Source: Aphelocoma coerulescens
Taxonomy: Eukaryota; Chordata; Aves; Passeriformes; Corvidae
DNA length: 64,000 bases
NCBI RefSeq assembly: GCF_041296385.1
Contig: NC_091013.1
Coordinates: 70,215,563-70,279,562, forward strand
Direction: 5' to 3'
The notes under the pieces were generated by a model. That model searched no databases. It had not been told where the DNA came from and saw nothing but the letters and a program-made list of their open reading frames with translations. How positions within the stretch are numbered: the stretch's first letter is position 1; every line of letters starts with the position of its first letter. This document shows positions 26,216-39,574 of this stretch, piece after piece. A program made the translations under genes and the position numbers.

Positions 26216-28362
26216 CATTAAATCCTAAGCAAGTCTATTTTTACCCTCATCAGACTCTTCTATAAAATCCATATTTATTTGAGATCCTTACTGTAACTGT
26301 AGGGTCTCTCAGGATGGAAAAGAGCAGAGTAAGAAATTTCCATGTCTGTTAGGCCAAACTGGAAAGTGTGGGAATTTGGATAGTACAAAACCATGTGTTT
26401 TCAAGTCCATAATTAGCCACTTTGAGCAGACTATCAGAATTCCAGATTTGCAACATGTAAGCAATTTTATTCTGACTTGCTTATATGAAGACTGCGTGAC
26501 TGATGCTCTGCTACAGAAAAATACCTGGTGTCTGGTTAATTCCAGTGTAAGTGTTACAGCTGCATGTTCATGTTGTTTCACCTCTTTTTTTTGCATGCTA
26601 CTATGTTTGCACTCAGGAAGCCTGGTACAGGTTTGCATTCAGGATATTATCACAGTTTTTTCAAAAAGAGGTGTTGAAATCACATTTTTCTCTGAAAATA
26701 CCATAGATAATCAAATTTTCTCTAGGAATTCTCATTGCAACAACCAGCTCACTGAGCTGTGGTCAATATGTGATTTTTTGACTATCTGGTTTTTGCCTTT
26801 AGGTTTTTTTTTGTTTGTTTGTTTGTTTCTTTGTTATTATACAGAAAATTATATATTGAAAATTATTTCACATGATGTCTCTGTTTCCAGCAGTCCCTGA
26901 ACTGTGAAATGGTGTCATGTACTGTTTTGTTCTGCTGACTACTTGCATCTACACCTATAAAATGATTCAGATCTTCAGTGGCCAGAAGCTTATCCTATTA
27001 TTTTCTTCCCCTTAAATAACCCTTTAAATAAAACATTGAAAATTAAAATGCAGTTCATTGGTTAGTGACTTTTTTTTATAAACTGTTATCTTTCTGAATG
27101 TAATTCACTTCTTCGAGGTTGGAATTCTGAGTGTAAATATTAGCTTTATTAGTGGGAACTGTATGCATAAAACCTTAAGCAGAGTGCTAGAAATCTTTCC
27201 TCCTCTTTGTTCCCAGGTACAGTCCCTTCTTAGCACCTCAGGCTTGGTGGGGAAGATTCAGCCAAAATGCAACTTACAGAAATATGGTGGTTTTTTTCAA
27301 GATCTCTGGAACAGGGAGAATCAAGGACTGAATTTACAAGAATTTCAGGTTAATACTTCCAATTTTATGCTTTCCATTTGTATAATCACGTCAGTTTTGT
27401 AATGGCATAAAGTAGCACTAAGACATTCAATTCAGTTTAATCCAATTACTGTTTCGATCTCTCAGGCATGCCTTATTCTTAGATAGGAGAAAACCACAAA
27501 GTGTGATGATTTTATGGATTCACATATACACTTGGCACCATAAGTAAGCTATACTTATATACTTATATATAATATATATTATATTTGCCTTTGTTTTCCC
27601 ACGTATCGGTTTTTAGACACTGCAGAGTTTGCAGAGTCAATCTTCTCTGGGGGAATTTTCTTCTGCTCCCTCTATGGTGATGCCACCTGAGCAGTGTCAG
27701 CATTCTAAGGGATGCACAGATGCATCTCCAAGGGAAGTTTTATTACTTAAGCCCCCCTTTCCAGTGACAGCTCTGTGTCAGGAAGAGGGAGCTGTGATGG
27801 TGATGCAAGCTTGGTTTATTACCCATAGCTGTTGCCAACATGTGTTTATAAAAATCATCCTCAGATGTCAGATGAATTAGGCAAGACATGAATTTTGTGC
27901 CACAAATGCAGCCGAGGAGAGTAAGCTGTAACTGGCACAGCAGCCAGAGAGCTTCTAGAGTGACACCTCCACTCCACCAGTACTTCTTCAAATACTGTGG
28001 AGTCCATTTGCTCTCCACATTAGGACTAAAAAAATGTGTCTGCTTTTGTTTTTTTCAGGCTCTGGATTTGCTTCTTTCCTCCTTTGCTCTGAGGTGGATG
28101 TTGATCCTTTCATGTATTGTGTTTACTTAGAAACTTGCAAGGGGTTCCTAAGAAAAGATGTGTTGTAGTGCTACACCTCCAAAGGGCTGGGATCAGCAAA
28201 CTGTATCATTGTGGTATGGGCTAGTGAGCAGGAAGACATCTGTCTGTCCATGAAGGCATCAAGAACATAGAGGGGAATCTTATGACTGGTAATGCCTGAG
28301 GTCAGGGTAGTGCAAACACCATGGAAACAAATCAGAAGTCCAAGAACCTAGCACTGATACTT
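26216..28362. other. Gene-free stretch
   Basis: No gene recognised. The longest open frame in the window (26376-26900, plus, 174 codons) lies here but is low-complexity Cys/Phe/Leu-rich and unlike any family. A short (TTTG)n run sits at 26811-26828 and a TA-rich run at about 27550-27587. Confidence 0.45.
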
Positions 28363-28512
28363 ATAGAATCATAGAATCTTTCAGATTGAAAAAGACCTCT
28401 AAGATCATTGAGTCCAACAATTAACCCAGCACTGCCAAGTCCACCACCAAACCATGTCCATAAGTGCTGCATCTACATGTCTTTTAAATACCTCCAGGGA
28501 TGGTGACTCCCC
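28363..28512 (-). mobile_element. CR1 LINE 3' fragment
   Basis: Starts on the plus strand with ATAGAATCATAGAATC, followed by GAAAAAGACCTCTAAGATCA, GAGTCCAAC and CTCCAGGGATGGTGACTCC. These are the reverse complement of the CR1 3' region. Confidence 0.93.
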
Positions 28513-30657
28513 CAGATTGCATCAGTTTTAACAGTGTGTGTTAATATTTAGTTTAATATTCAGGTACCCAGCATCCCAAATTCCCCTAAATAGGTTTTGC
28601 CATCATTACAGAAGTATTGCTAAAATTAGTTTTTATGTCGTGACCAAAGTTCAAATTTTGAAAGTCACAAAGGGAATCAGTGTGTAGCTCTTCAAGTTCA
28701 GCACTTTCTCTAGTCTGAAGGGCAAAAAAGTTTTCCCATAGCATCCAGCCCTGCTGCCAGGTTGCACTTCAGAATCCAGGACTATGGATCAGGCTTCACA
28801 CTCCAGCCTTCTATGATGATACCCAGATCACACCACCATCTCCCCTCTGGAGTTATTTTTGCCCTCATTTTCCTTTCAAAATACATTGGGCCTTTTCAGG
28901 TCAGTTTCTCTCCTTGCCCACTCCCGCAGTATTGGAAGCTGTATTGGGTATCAGCAATTAGTGAGGCTGCCCTTCAAGGTTAATCACCTGAATTAAGTGA
29001 ACATATCCTGTGTCAGATTTTCCAAAAGTTGTGGCATTTTCTGAGTGAGCACTGGTTCAGTCTCACAGATCCCATCCTTCCATTCTAATTCTTCTTTCCT
29101 GCTTCTCTTCTGCATGTAGCCACCTCCCTGACTGCACTTGCAGAGTGTGGGGGATTTGGAAAGGCATGTACCAAATGGTGGCTTCAGGAATATGGAAGAG
29201 ATTCAGCTCTGCTGCCTCTCAGCCCCATAAAAGGGTGAGGATAAAGCCAGTGTGGTTGTGCTGCAGAAACTGGGAGGCTGTAGGAAGGTTTCACCACGTT
29301 GTACTAATATTAATAGGGCATTATGAGGAATCCACAAATAGCTGATTAAATGTCAAATTATGGTGCTGTGCCTGTGCATGGTGGTATCTGGAAAAAATGC
29401 ACAAAAGCCAATTAATTGAAATACTAACCTGAAGTTTCTCTACCTGTCATTGGTTTTTTTATCCCATTTTCTTTTTCTCAGTTTTGGTCTTCTCTTTTTC
29501 ATTTACATCCTTGTCTTTCATTTTCCATCTTTAATATTTATAAAATTCTCTTTTATGATTTCCTTCCCATCTAGTTCTTTCATTTCTCTTTTTTTATAGC
29601 CATTCTGTGCCCCATATTGCAATTCCTTTTCTGTTAATCAGTCCTTCCCCAGATTCTGACACCTCATGGGAACCATCCTTCAAGGGGTTTAAGGCTGATT
29701 TTTCCTCTCTTGTTCTCCTCTTATCTGCTTGGCAGGGGTAGAGGCTGATAGTCTGACTGGCAGAGTGTTCCTGTGGTGGCTGCAGCTGCTGGTGGAAGAA
29801 CAAACTTGGTGAAGGTCTCTGAAGGGACCCTAACAAGGTCCAGATGAATATTTGCTGTGTTTCACACAAAGATTTGCTGCTTCACAAGCAAGCTATTTCA
29901 GTGCAGTCATAATGTGATGTCTGCATGTAAGATGGGAATGCTGATGGTGCAGGGGGCACAGAGAGGGAGAAGGATTAAGCAGGTTTTCCAAATGTATCAT
30001 CAGAAAAATACTCATTTAACTGAGGAGAGTAAAGCATCGTTATCTCTTTCATAGGTATTAGAAATAGTGTGGTCCTGGAGTTGCTGGTTTGGATTTTCTG
30101 CTATGATAGGGCAGCTGTTATGTCATTTGCTGGCAATAATTACTGTAAGATTTAAGCTAATCGTGTCTCTAAAGAAGCCCAGCTCAGCTTGGCAGCTCCA
30201 GTTTTGTCTCTCTGGCTGGCATCAGGGAAGGCTCAGTGGTGGTGAGACACAACTCTGAATCAGTCCTATTTCCCCTGTGCTCCTGCCAGCTTTTCCATGG
30301 CATATCCCATGTGCATGGGGCTCTAGAGGGGCCGTGGCAGAACTGGCGAGAGTTTGGCAGGAGGCAGTGTGCTGCTCTGGGCAGTCTGATCCTGTGGCTG
30401 CCCCCACAGCTGCAAGTGCTCAGGGGCAGAGGGGAAGAATAGGCTTTTCTTTTAAATCAGGAATTACTCATTCCATCTGTGAGCTCTCTGATGACACATC
30501 CTTCTAGAAGACTGTCCCTGTCAAGAGCAAGCTTATTACCAATTCAGTCTATTCTCTCCTATTAGGTTGAACCACAAAGCTGCTGAGTTAAATTGACATC
30601 ATTGGGTGTTACCCAAAGAGTGACGTTATTTAGAATTAGAAAGCCTATTCTTCTCCC
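28513..30657. other. Gene-free stretch
   Basis: No gene or repeat recognised. Confidence 0.45.
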
Positions 30658-31229
30658 TGCTGTGGTTTAATCCCAGGCAGCAAGTAAGTACCACACATCC
30701 AGTCCCTCAAGTCTCTCCGTCAGCAGGATTGGGGGAAGAGAATTGGAAGGGTAAAAGCAAGAAAATTCATAGGTTGATAAAGGAATAGTTTAATGATTGA
30801 AATTTTAAAAATAAATAAAAATTCATAATTTTAATTAATAAATAATCATTAACAATAGTAGTAGTGGTAGAGGAAGGATTAAAACCCAAGAAACAGAAGT
30901 GATGCACCACCTGATGTCTGATGCCAGCCCATCCCCAAGCAGCAATCATCTCCCCACAATTTACATGCTGGACATGACATTTCACACTATGGAATATCCC
31001 TTTGGCCAGTTCGGGTCAGCTGTGCTGACCATGCTCCCTCCCAGCTTCTTGTGCCCCTGCCCTCTAGCAGAGCATGGGAAACTGAAAAGTCTTTAAGGTA
31101 GAGTGAGCACTGCTCAGGAACAACTAAAACATCACTGTGTTATTAACATTACTGTCATACTAAATCCAAAACACAGCAAGGTAGCAGCTACTAGGAAGAA
31201 AATTAACTCTACCAGCCAAAAACAGAACA
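30658..31229 (-). mobile_element. ERVL-type solo LTR
   Basis: About 572 bp, reverse complement of the avian ERVL LTR. The plus strand begins TGCTGTGGTTTAATCCC, then carries GAGAATTGGAAGGGTAAAAG, TATCCCTTTGGCCAGTTCGG, CTTCTTGTGCCCCTGCCCTC and GAAGAAAATTAACTCTACC, ending AACAGAACA. A minus-strand ATTAAA signal is at 30789-30794. The flanking five bases (CTCCC / GTCCT) do not match perfectly. It belongs to the same family as 20136-20520, in opposite orientation. The minus open frame at 30767-30985 is LTR-derived. Confidence 0.92.
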
Positions 31230-34200
31230 GTCCTAAACAAATTCTTTTTAAATTCAAAGATAAATATAAGGCATTATGAATACAGCAGAAGCTACCATGC
31301 CACAGCCAGAGGATGAGCTCCTGTTCTGGATGCAGGAGCCAGAGTTTCCTCCACCAGCTGCCTGAGGTTCCCCCTGGGAAGCAATTCTGTGAGGAGTAAG
31401 GGCTCTCAGAAGCATCGGGCACAGCCTGCACAAGGTTCACATCCCACATGAACAGTCAGAGCCTTCACAGTGCTCAGGAGGTTTAATAATAATTTATGAA
31501 CTCCGAAGCTTTCAATGGCTTTTAAACTCTAATTTAATTTCATTTTCAATCAAGTTGTGTCAAATTTAGCTGAAGATTAGGTGACAGGCAGTCAGATTGA
31601 ACTGCTGCTCTGTACCTCTGCTTTCCAGTCAGCCCTGGATGAACAGATTTGCTTTTTTTTCTTTAATTCACATAAAGGTAGGGGTGAGTGTGCTCAAAAA
31701 AAATATCTGCATTCCCCAAAGCCTTTGTTATGCAAGTAAGCAAACAACAGCAATGTAAAATAGCACTGTGTGACATTTGCAGCAGCAAATATCTGATTTT
31801 GTGTTGGGCAGAAAATGTCCTTTGTCCTGAAGCATAGCTTGATTTCCAGATAATTTTATGGCTTTCCCTGTGACTAGAGAAAGAATGTTGGGGATGACAG
31901 AGAAACTGGAAGTCTTTGAGGTTCAGACTGGCATGTATAAATCACATGTTTGAACCTGAGTCAATCCCCCAGAAATTATTTTCCCCCAGGCAAGATTGCT
32001 GGACATTCCTGTTTGCTTTTTGATTTTAATTTTGGGTTTTTTTCTTGCTTCTGTGGTGTGGGTCATAACTGGTTTCCTAAGATTATCAGAACATATTTCA
32101 TTTACTAATGTTAGTGCCTGTGCCCTCAAACATCTCTCTCCTCTCTTCCTCTGGTGCACCACATTTGATATGGTTTTCAGCCTGTTGTACTAAAAGTATT
32201 GAATGGAGAGCAGTCGAGCATTTTGTGGTTTATAGCTTGGTAAGTGTGGGAGATGGGCATCCACTGAAGCTCTCCAGGCAGATATGTCCATAGCAGGACT
32301 GCTGGTGGCTGCTGGGAATCAACCTGATGGCTCTTTCCCTCCAGCCTCTCCCAGGGAGGGTTATTTTCCTAAAAGAACCTTATGGAAAATTTATTTTACT
32401 AGTGCCTTTCAGAGTTGGACTGTTAAAATTTCAGAGAGCCCAGACCATTTACCCCACTCTTGGAGCTACCCTTTTAAAACAAAAGACACGGTATTTTTCG
32501 TAGTTCTAGGTGGGAATCATAGCTCTGAAACATCCCTTTCTTTCCCTTCGCAGAGGAGATGCTACTTTACACACCGCTCATTGGTTTCTTGCATTTAAAC
32601 ATTTTTGTGCCTTAATTTGAAAGGGTGTCTTGCTACGTGATTTCTCTTCCTAGGTGCTTTGATATGCACCTTCTTTCTTTTCCTGGTAGTTAAGTATCAA
32701 GGTAAGAGCAATTCCCAGGCTGTCCCTCTGCCTAAGACAGCTATCCTGAGTGTATGCTAGTGTTAAACAGCTCTGTGCTCTTCACTCCTGTGATCTTACA
32801 TCAATTCACTGGTTATTATTTCCCCTTGTCAAATGAAGCAATAGCAAAGCTTTGAAATGATGTTGCAGCTTTTCCAAAGAGCAATTTCCTTTTCCTTCTC
32901 TAGCCTCCTTCTGCCTTTCCCTGTATATTTGATAGTACATCAGCTTCCTCTTGAAACGATCCCCAGTAGAGCACTTCAGCTATTTCAACCAGGGTCTTTC
33001 TGAAGGCAGTTTTTAAAAACTGGCTTCTACAGAAGAGCTGGGTTATAATGAAGAACAATAAAAAAAAAAAATCCTTCTGCCTCAGAGAGCCAGTTTTGTA
33101 CTCACTAATGCATGTAGTGAACTCTGTGCCTGGAATATCCCCACTGGAGTCAGTCGGCGGTATTGTTTGCACACACAGAGTTAAGCACCTCTGTAAATGC
33201 TTGCAAGGTGATGGCTTTAAACCTCACTAGAAGCTAAAAATATATGCATTGCTCTGCGGGAGAGACTAAACCAGGGCAACTCATCAACACTGTCTTTTTT
33301 TTATTATTATCTGTGTTTCTAGAGTGGCTGTTATTTAGGAACACATATAATGAAGAGAACAGAGATGAACTTCCTCATCCCACTCCAATACTTGTTATCA
33401 CTTTGATCTAGGCAATTTCTCAGTGATGCTGACTGAATATTTGATATGACAGAAGACACCAAGGGCTACAAGATTTAATCCTAGCACAGCTTTTCAAATA
33501 AATACATGATGTAACCAAACCTCCTCCAGAGTTAGCTTCTTGCTGTTGCTGCAAGATTGAGTTTGGATTTAGTTTGCGCCAGTGTTTCTCTGAGATGTAA
33601 TTGCCTAGAAAAATGCAGAACAGTAGTCTTTTGAGTTGATGGGATTTAAAAGGTGCATGGGTTTGAAAACAAGGACTAGATAAGGATTGTATTAGAAGTC
33701 AGATTAATGGCCAGCCCACAGTGCAGAGATCTTGGGTGAGTCTCTGTCATCAATACCTATGCCTCAGAGAAGTTATTCGGCATAGAGTTGTTAGAATAAT
33801 GCAAGTGGAGTGGGGGCAGTCTGCCTTGGTGGCCCAATATTTGATAAGTTAGTGAAATCCTGTCATGGCCAGTATATGTTCAATGAAGATCACAATTTTT
33901 ACAGCTCCTCTGTACAAAACCTAACATTGAACTGAAAATGGCTTAGGATGCAATCAGCTATGCTCAATATCACTGGGTCTTCCTGGGGGCACTGCTAATA
34001 CCTGCGCACCATGCCAACCCAGAACAGCTGAAAAAAAAATGGATGCTTGCAAAGCTGGAAAGATTTTTGTTCCCAGTAGCACACCGTGTCAATGAATTGT
34101 GCAGTGGGAAGTCTGTAGGTATGGATCTTCCTGGGTGCTGAATGAAGCAGAGGACAAAAGACACATCTTGTAGCTTTTGTTTCAGACTGTGAGATTCTTT

Positions 34201-34715
34201 TGGTATTAATCATCATTTTCAGCTGCCATTTCTAAAGATGCATCTGTAAACAATGGACTTGTTAGAAAATATCTTTTTCAAGGGTGGACTTAAAAACTTT
34301 GGAAGACTTTATCAAGAAAAAGTTAAGAGCTTTTAAGTACAATATAAGCAAGTTAACAAACATTGTGTTAAAGGTCATAAAATTCCTTTCAGATTTATAT
34401 GAGAAAACAATACATTATATAAAAACATAGAACAGATGACCTTTCTTCATTTAAAAGCCTCAGCAATTTCTCTTTAATGGCAACATGGTATTTGGAAATA
34501 CTATCTCCTAAATAAACAATGTCATACTGCTTAACTTAAGGAAATGTACTTTGGTAACAAGAGTTTGTTGTGGTAACAAGTGCATGTTTTTCTCCCTTCC
34601 TTTTCTCTAGGAAACTTTTTGGGTGTCACTCAAACTTTACCATATACTTTCCCCAGTTTATCACAGTCTCAGTGTTGGGAAGCATATTCATACCAGATCT
34701 GGGCAGATTTGTTTT

Positions 34716-34746
34716 TCTGTATTGTAAACAATGTTTACAATACAGA
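34716..34746. promoter_or_regulatory. Perfect 31-bp palindrome with two head-to-head forkhead motifs
   Basis: Two 15-bp arms (TCTGTATTGTAAACA and its exact reverse complement) are separated by a single A. Each arm holds the canonical forkhead site GTAAACA, so the centre reads GTAAACAATGTTTAC. It could bind a FOX dimer or form a cruciform. Function is inference. Confidence 0.6.
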
Positions 34747-35884
34747 CAAATAAAACACACACAAAGAACTGGCACATGGAATTTTTACCAATGTCACAGA
34801 CTCTCAACTTCTTGATTGCTGAAATTTAAAATCAGGCTGCTGCCAATCTGCTGTGGTGTCCAAGGACAGAGACGATTTTCAGATGAAACACAATTGCCAA
34901 GAGTGGTGCCATGGCACTAGACAGGGATCCACCTGCAGGGCTCTCCTCTGCCCTCCATCCCCGGGAAGCAGCCTCTGGTGTTGGATCAGAGGGAATCCTT
35001 TTAGTAGCTCTTGCTCAGTTTATACAAGAGCCTATCCCTTCAAAAGTTAAACACAGAAAAAGTCCTGAAGTTCTTCCAGCTAGAGCTCCCAGGTAGTCCT
35101 CTTTCTATGCTTTCTCCTTGGAAAATAGTCTAATATTAGCCAAGTGTTGGCACTGTTTCAGAGCACCTCTTCTCAGCTGGTGCTGAAGTAAGACATGGGA
35201 AGGACTGAGAGAGCTCCAGCTTTTCTCTGGATATCCTTGCTTCCTTCTTGGGAGATGGCATCAGCAGTTAACATTAGACAAGCAGTTCAGAGCAGACTTC
35301 TATTTGCAGCTCAGCAGTGATTCATCTCCCATTCAAATGGAATAACAGGTTGATGGGGCTGGAAGGGAAACACACAGGGTTTCAGAACAGGTGCTATGGG
35401 ATGGCTATAACCTAAATACAGGATTTAAATATTTGAAAGGCTCCAAAATAACTATTTTTCTATAAAGATTTGGAGATAAAATCTGGGCTCTGACCAAGGT
35501 TAATATTGATGTAAGCATAGTCATAAACAGGATGCAGACTAAAATCTGCACAAGGTACAGGGTATTACGCTAGTCTGATGCATTTACCTCCCTGATTTTA
35601 AGATGAACTAGGAATTTTATGATGCAAGTGAGAAGGCAAGCTTTTTAAATTAATAATCTATTTTAAAATGCACTTTGTGTTAAGATCCAAATAATTCTGC
35701 AAAGAAATTATGAAAAATTTAGATAAGATCCACTTTACTGCTGACATTAAAATTGTTCTTATCTAAAGATGTCTGCCTTTATTTCAACACAAGTATTTCA
35801 AGTTGGGAAGATGTCAATTTCCATGTGGCAGGCTCCATTATGAAAAGGAAAATACATGGAGATATCAGATAAAGAAACTCCCCT

Positions 35885-35898
35885 GTTGTCATGGTGAC
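35885..35898 (+). promoter_or_regulatory. RFX X-box-like motif
   Basis: GTTGTCATGGTGAC matches GTYNCCATGGNRAC at 13 of 14 positions. It sits in AT-rich DNA with no gene nearby. Confidence 0.35.
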
Positions 35899-38712
35899 AG
35901 TAATTAGCAGCAGTTAGAAGAGCAAACAATGGATTTAATGGTTTGGTCTAATAGTGACTTAATTACTTAGCAGCCTAGTTTGTCTATCAGCATTTCAATA
36001 CACAGGAATAATTCAGTGCTGTGCTCCCACTACATGATGCCTTCCCTTAGCATTTTGAGTCTATTACAAGCAGAATTGCAGTAGCATCATTACCATAAAT
36101 ATTTTTGATTTCATACATGCTGGGCAGGCCAAGGTAAATGGTGTTCTGTAGAGATCTCACTTGAGCACCTCCCGTCACACAGCAGAGAGCCTGCTAGACA
36201 GGAGAGAGCAGACTGTGCTCATTGTACTGTGAGGGTGAAAAACAACCTGGATTCCACTGCAACTGTATCTCCTTTAAAACGAGTGGAGAATTTCAACCTA
36301 GGCCAGTCAAGGGTATATATCATGGCATGTGTCAGGAATATATTTTCTTTTGTACAGACACCGAATGCCCTTCCTTTCTCCTCCTCGTTATTCCTTCAGG
36401 CTGCAGGAATGGCAAATAACTTCACATCAGCTCTCAAGTCGATAAACTGGGTTGCAACTGCTGTTTCCCATCGGTGGAATCAGCTCAAACCAGAGGCTAT
36501 GAAGCAGTGCCCTGCCACAGCTCACATCTGCCTTGTGGGAGTGAGTGCTTCAACACCGTCCTGTCCATTGTTGGTGAGATCTACGTGCTGACAGTGGCTA
36601 CACGGCAGACTTACAAAGAGCCTGGCATTGCTGTCTCTTCTAGGTTTGGGATTTTTTCAGTGACCAACTGAAAATATTCTGGGTTGTGTAGACCAGGTAA
36701 ATCTGTATTCACACAAGAAATGCGTATTATTGCAAACACAGTGAAAAACTACAAAATGGGTAAGTCACATAAATGTGAGGGTTTTTCTAGTCCAAGCACA
36801 ACTAAACTACAATGTGAAAAACAGAAGAGGCAAGACTTGTTTATGCCTTATCACATGGTAGAAATTTGAAATGTTGTCTCTGTCAGGAGGAAGATATAAC
36901 AAAGCTTGCTTAGGAACACTGAACGTATTCAAAGCTCAATATTATATCCTTCTGCACCTTCCCAAATACAGGATTTACTTCCATATTCCATGGTTTGTCA
37001 GCCAGCACGATAATTTTTGTGTTTATGAAGACGGATGACCATGACACTGATACAGCTGGAAAATAACCCAGCAAAAAGAAAGGTTGTTTTTAGCCAAATC
37101 AGTTACCTGTTCCTTCTCTGCAGAGAGACCTGTTTCAGCAAAGTAGATAAAGACTAATGTAGAGAAAGAACAAGGAGCTGATGAAAAATCAAGCAGATGT
37201 GCTCATTTCAGCGGCACTGCCACATCAAAATGTTCATTGAGTAACCTCAGATTTCATTTCTTGTCAGAATTTTCCTTTTTGTTTAGTTGCCCTTTTCTTC
37301 CTAATTTGACAATGGAGGACCTACCCACCTTTGGCCACATTTAAAGCAAACACTGAATGGTAGCTTTAGCCTCTGCTTTTTTCTCTCTTACATTTTCAGA
37401 GTTCTTTTGTTTTGGGAGTCCTGGAATTACTCAACCACCTTTTAAAAGTTTGGTATTAAGCCTATATTGATTAAAAGTTGGACAGTACTGTAAATAAATG
37501 ACAGTGTTCAGCAAACTTGATTTTCCTTTTCTCAACCAAAGGAATGTGAAGGTCTCTAAGCTTTGTTAAATCAAAGTGAAATATTAATGTCTCACATCTC
37601 TTGAAGTTAGTGAGTATCTTGGCACATCCTATTGTCCATGTCTCAGGTGATCATCCTTTAAGCCTTGAAGGACTTTACTTTTCAAGTCCAAATCCATCTG
37701 GAAATCTGAGTTTGCTTTATTGTCAATTATGTCATTGTATGAGGCTGGGAACCAGGCTCAGCTACACCACCTGAAAATTCTTCAGTCATGATTTAAGAAA
37801 CATGACCCACAGCTAATAATTCTTATTACTGGCTTTTCACATTCTTTGCCCAGATGGATCATCCCGTGCCCAGAGCTGATTTGACATTTTCTGGAAATCC
37901 GGGGTAAGTGAAGGACAAACCAGATTTGTTGATAAGGATATGCAGCAGTGTTCAGAAGGTGTAAAGTCTGTCCCCCAGGAGTACTTGTGAACAGTCTAAA
38001 GGAAAGCAGGGGATCTGGCCTAACCTGATGATTTTAACTTGTGCTTTTCACCTACTGCATATGCATATATAATGAAGTATTTTTTGCCAGCTCCATGAAT
38101 GGAGTAACCTCACAAGAAGCAAATAGACGTGATACATCAGCAAAAGTTTAAAATGTGCTGCTTTCAAATGCTGAACTTTTTGTTCAAGGAGACACATTTG
38201 CACTCTGAGTATATGTAATGCATTCCACGTTTTCACTGCCTGAAGAGAGAAATCATACTCACTTTCCCAGTGTATTCATTTTATTTGAGATTTAACATCA
38301 ACAAACAACAGAAGTCATCCCCTCTGCCATATACTGATAGATTTTTTATTGTTAACATGATGAAGCCATTGCTGAATTACTGAAATTGGTAGGATTTTTC
38401 CCACTTGCAGTAATGGAAAGAGAATTGCCACTCTTTTTGTCCCTTTGACTAAGGAATTGCTTTGAATCATAATGCAGGACTGACTTCCTATATATGGCTT
38501 TACCTCTGTCAGGGTGGTTTTTTCCTTTATATAGAAAAATCATGTTCTCAGTTAGTAAAGTCTTGTATATACTGGGCTCTTGTACTCTGAGATGGCCAAG
38601 GGATAAGAAGCAGCTTTTTCTGTTAATATAGATATGAAATTCTTTCCTGAAAATGCAAAGGTGAAGACACCATATTTGCCTCTCCCGAGCGTCAGACACT
38701 CAAGTCAGTATT

Positions 38713-38760
38713 TTTATTACTGAAATATTTTATTAGTGAAATACTATATTACTGAAATAT
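38713..38760. repeat. Short degenerate AT-rich tandem repeat
   Basis: Three units of roughly 17 bp built on ATTACTGAAATAT / ATTAGTGAAATAC. Small and of no evident function. Confidence 0.5.
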
Positions 38761-39574
38761 CTGATCAGACTCTTCAGCCCAGTGGGAAAAAGGGTTCCTG
38801 GAGTAAAGAGCATCAAATGGCTTTCCTAGTTATTAATACCAGTATACAAAAACTAACTTTGCTTTAGTCTGTGATTTTTTAGTCTTGTGGTAATTTAACA
38901 GAAAAAGAGAGGGAAACCTAAGGGTCATAAATGTGAATAGTTCTGATTTACACTGTCTGAGAAAACAGTCTGTGTAATTGCAAATAGTATAATTCTTAAA
39001 ATTTACAAAGTGAAAGAGTCTCTTAGGAGAAAAAAAGAAATCCAAATAAAAGCTCTGGGAGAGTTTCCTTACTCAGTAAGTTTCTGTCTTTATGGTAAAA
39101 TTCAAAGAGATACTGAGCAAGAAGAAACCAAGAGTTAATTTCAGATCTCAGTGTAGTTACTTTGCAATGCTCTGCCAATTTATATGGGCATAATATTGCC
39201 CTGCCATAATGACAAAGTTTCCTTATGCCGTAAAGAAACTCCATGTTTCCATGCAGCCTGAGTTATTACTGCATAACACAGAGTTCTGTCAGACAGGTAT
39301 GGCACCACTACCTTCCCATCATCCTATATTCCATTTTTCCAAAGGATCAATCAGGATTATTTTCTAAAAGTTTTTTAATGTTTTCCAACAAGAAGGAACT
39401 GAGGTCAGAAAATTCCCTTAAAGAAGGCAGTGTTAGAGGCACAACAAGAAATCTGTCCCAGTGGAAAGCAGAGTATAATGAGGTCTGGTATGACAGGAAC
39501 TCTTTAATGCCATAGAAATTGAAAAGAAATCAGCAAAAACCATGACTGTTAATAATTACATGGCATGGTGTGAA

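Larger units (their letters stand above)
31230..39574. other. Gene-free stretch, about 8.3 kb
   Basis: No gene recognised. It contains the forkhead-type palindrome at 34716-34746, an X-box-like motif at 35885-35898 and a short AT-rich tandem repeat at about 38713-38760 (three ATTACTGAAATA-like units). Confidence 0.45.

Noticed and set aside
26376..26900. Longest open frame in the window (174 codons, plus strand)
   Set aside because: Composition is low-complexity with many Cys, Phe and Leu from T-rich DNA, there is no family resemblance, and it lacks splice or promoter context.
36229..36591. 120-codon open frame
   Set aside because: No family resemblance and no consistent splice partners; could be a non-coding RNA exon but nothing supports that.
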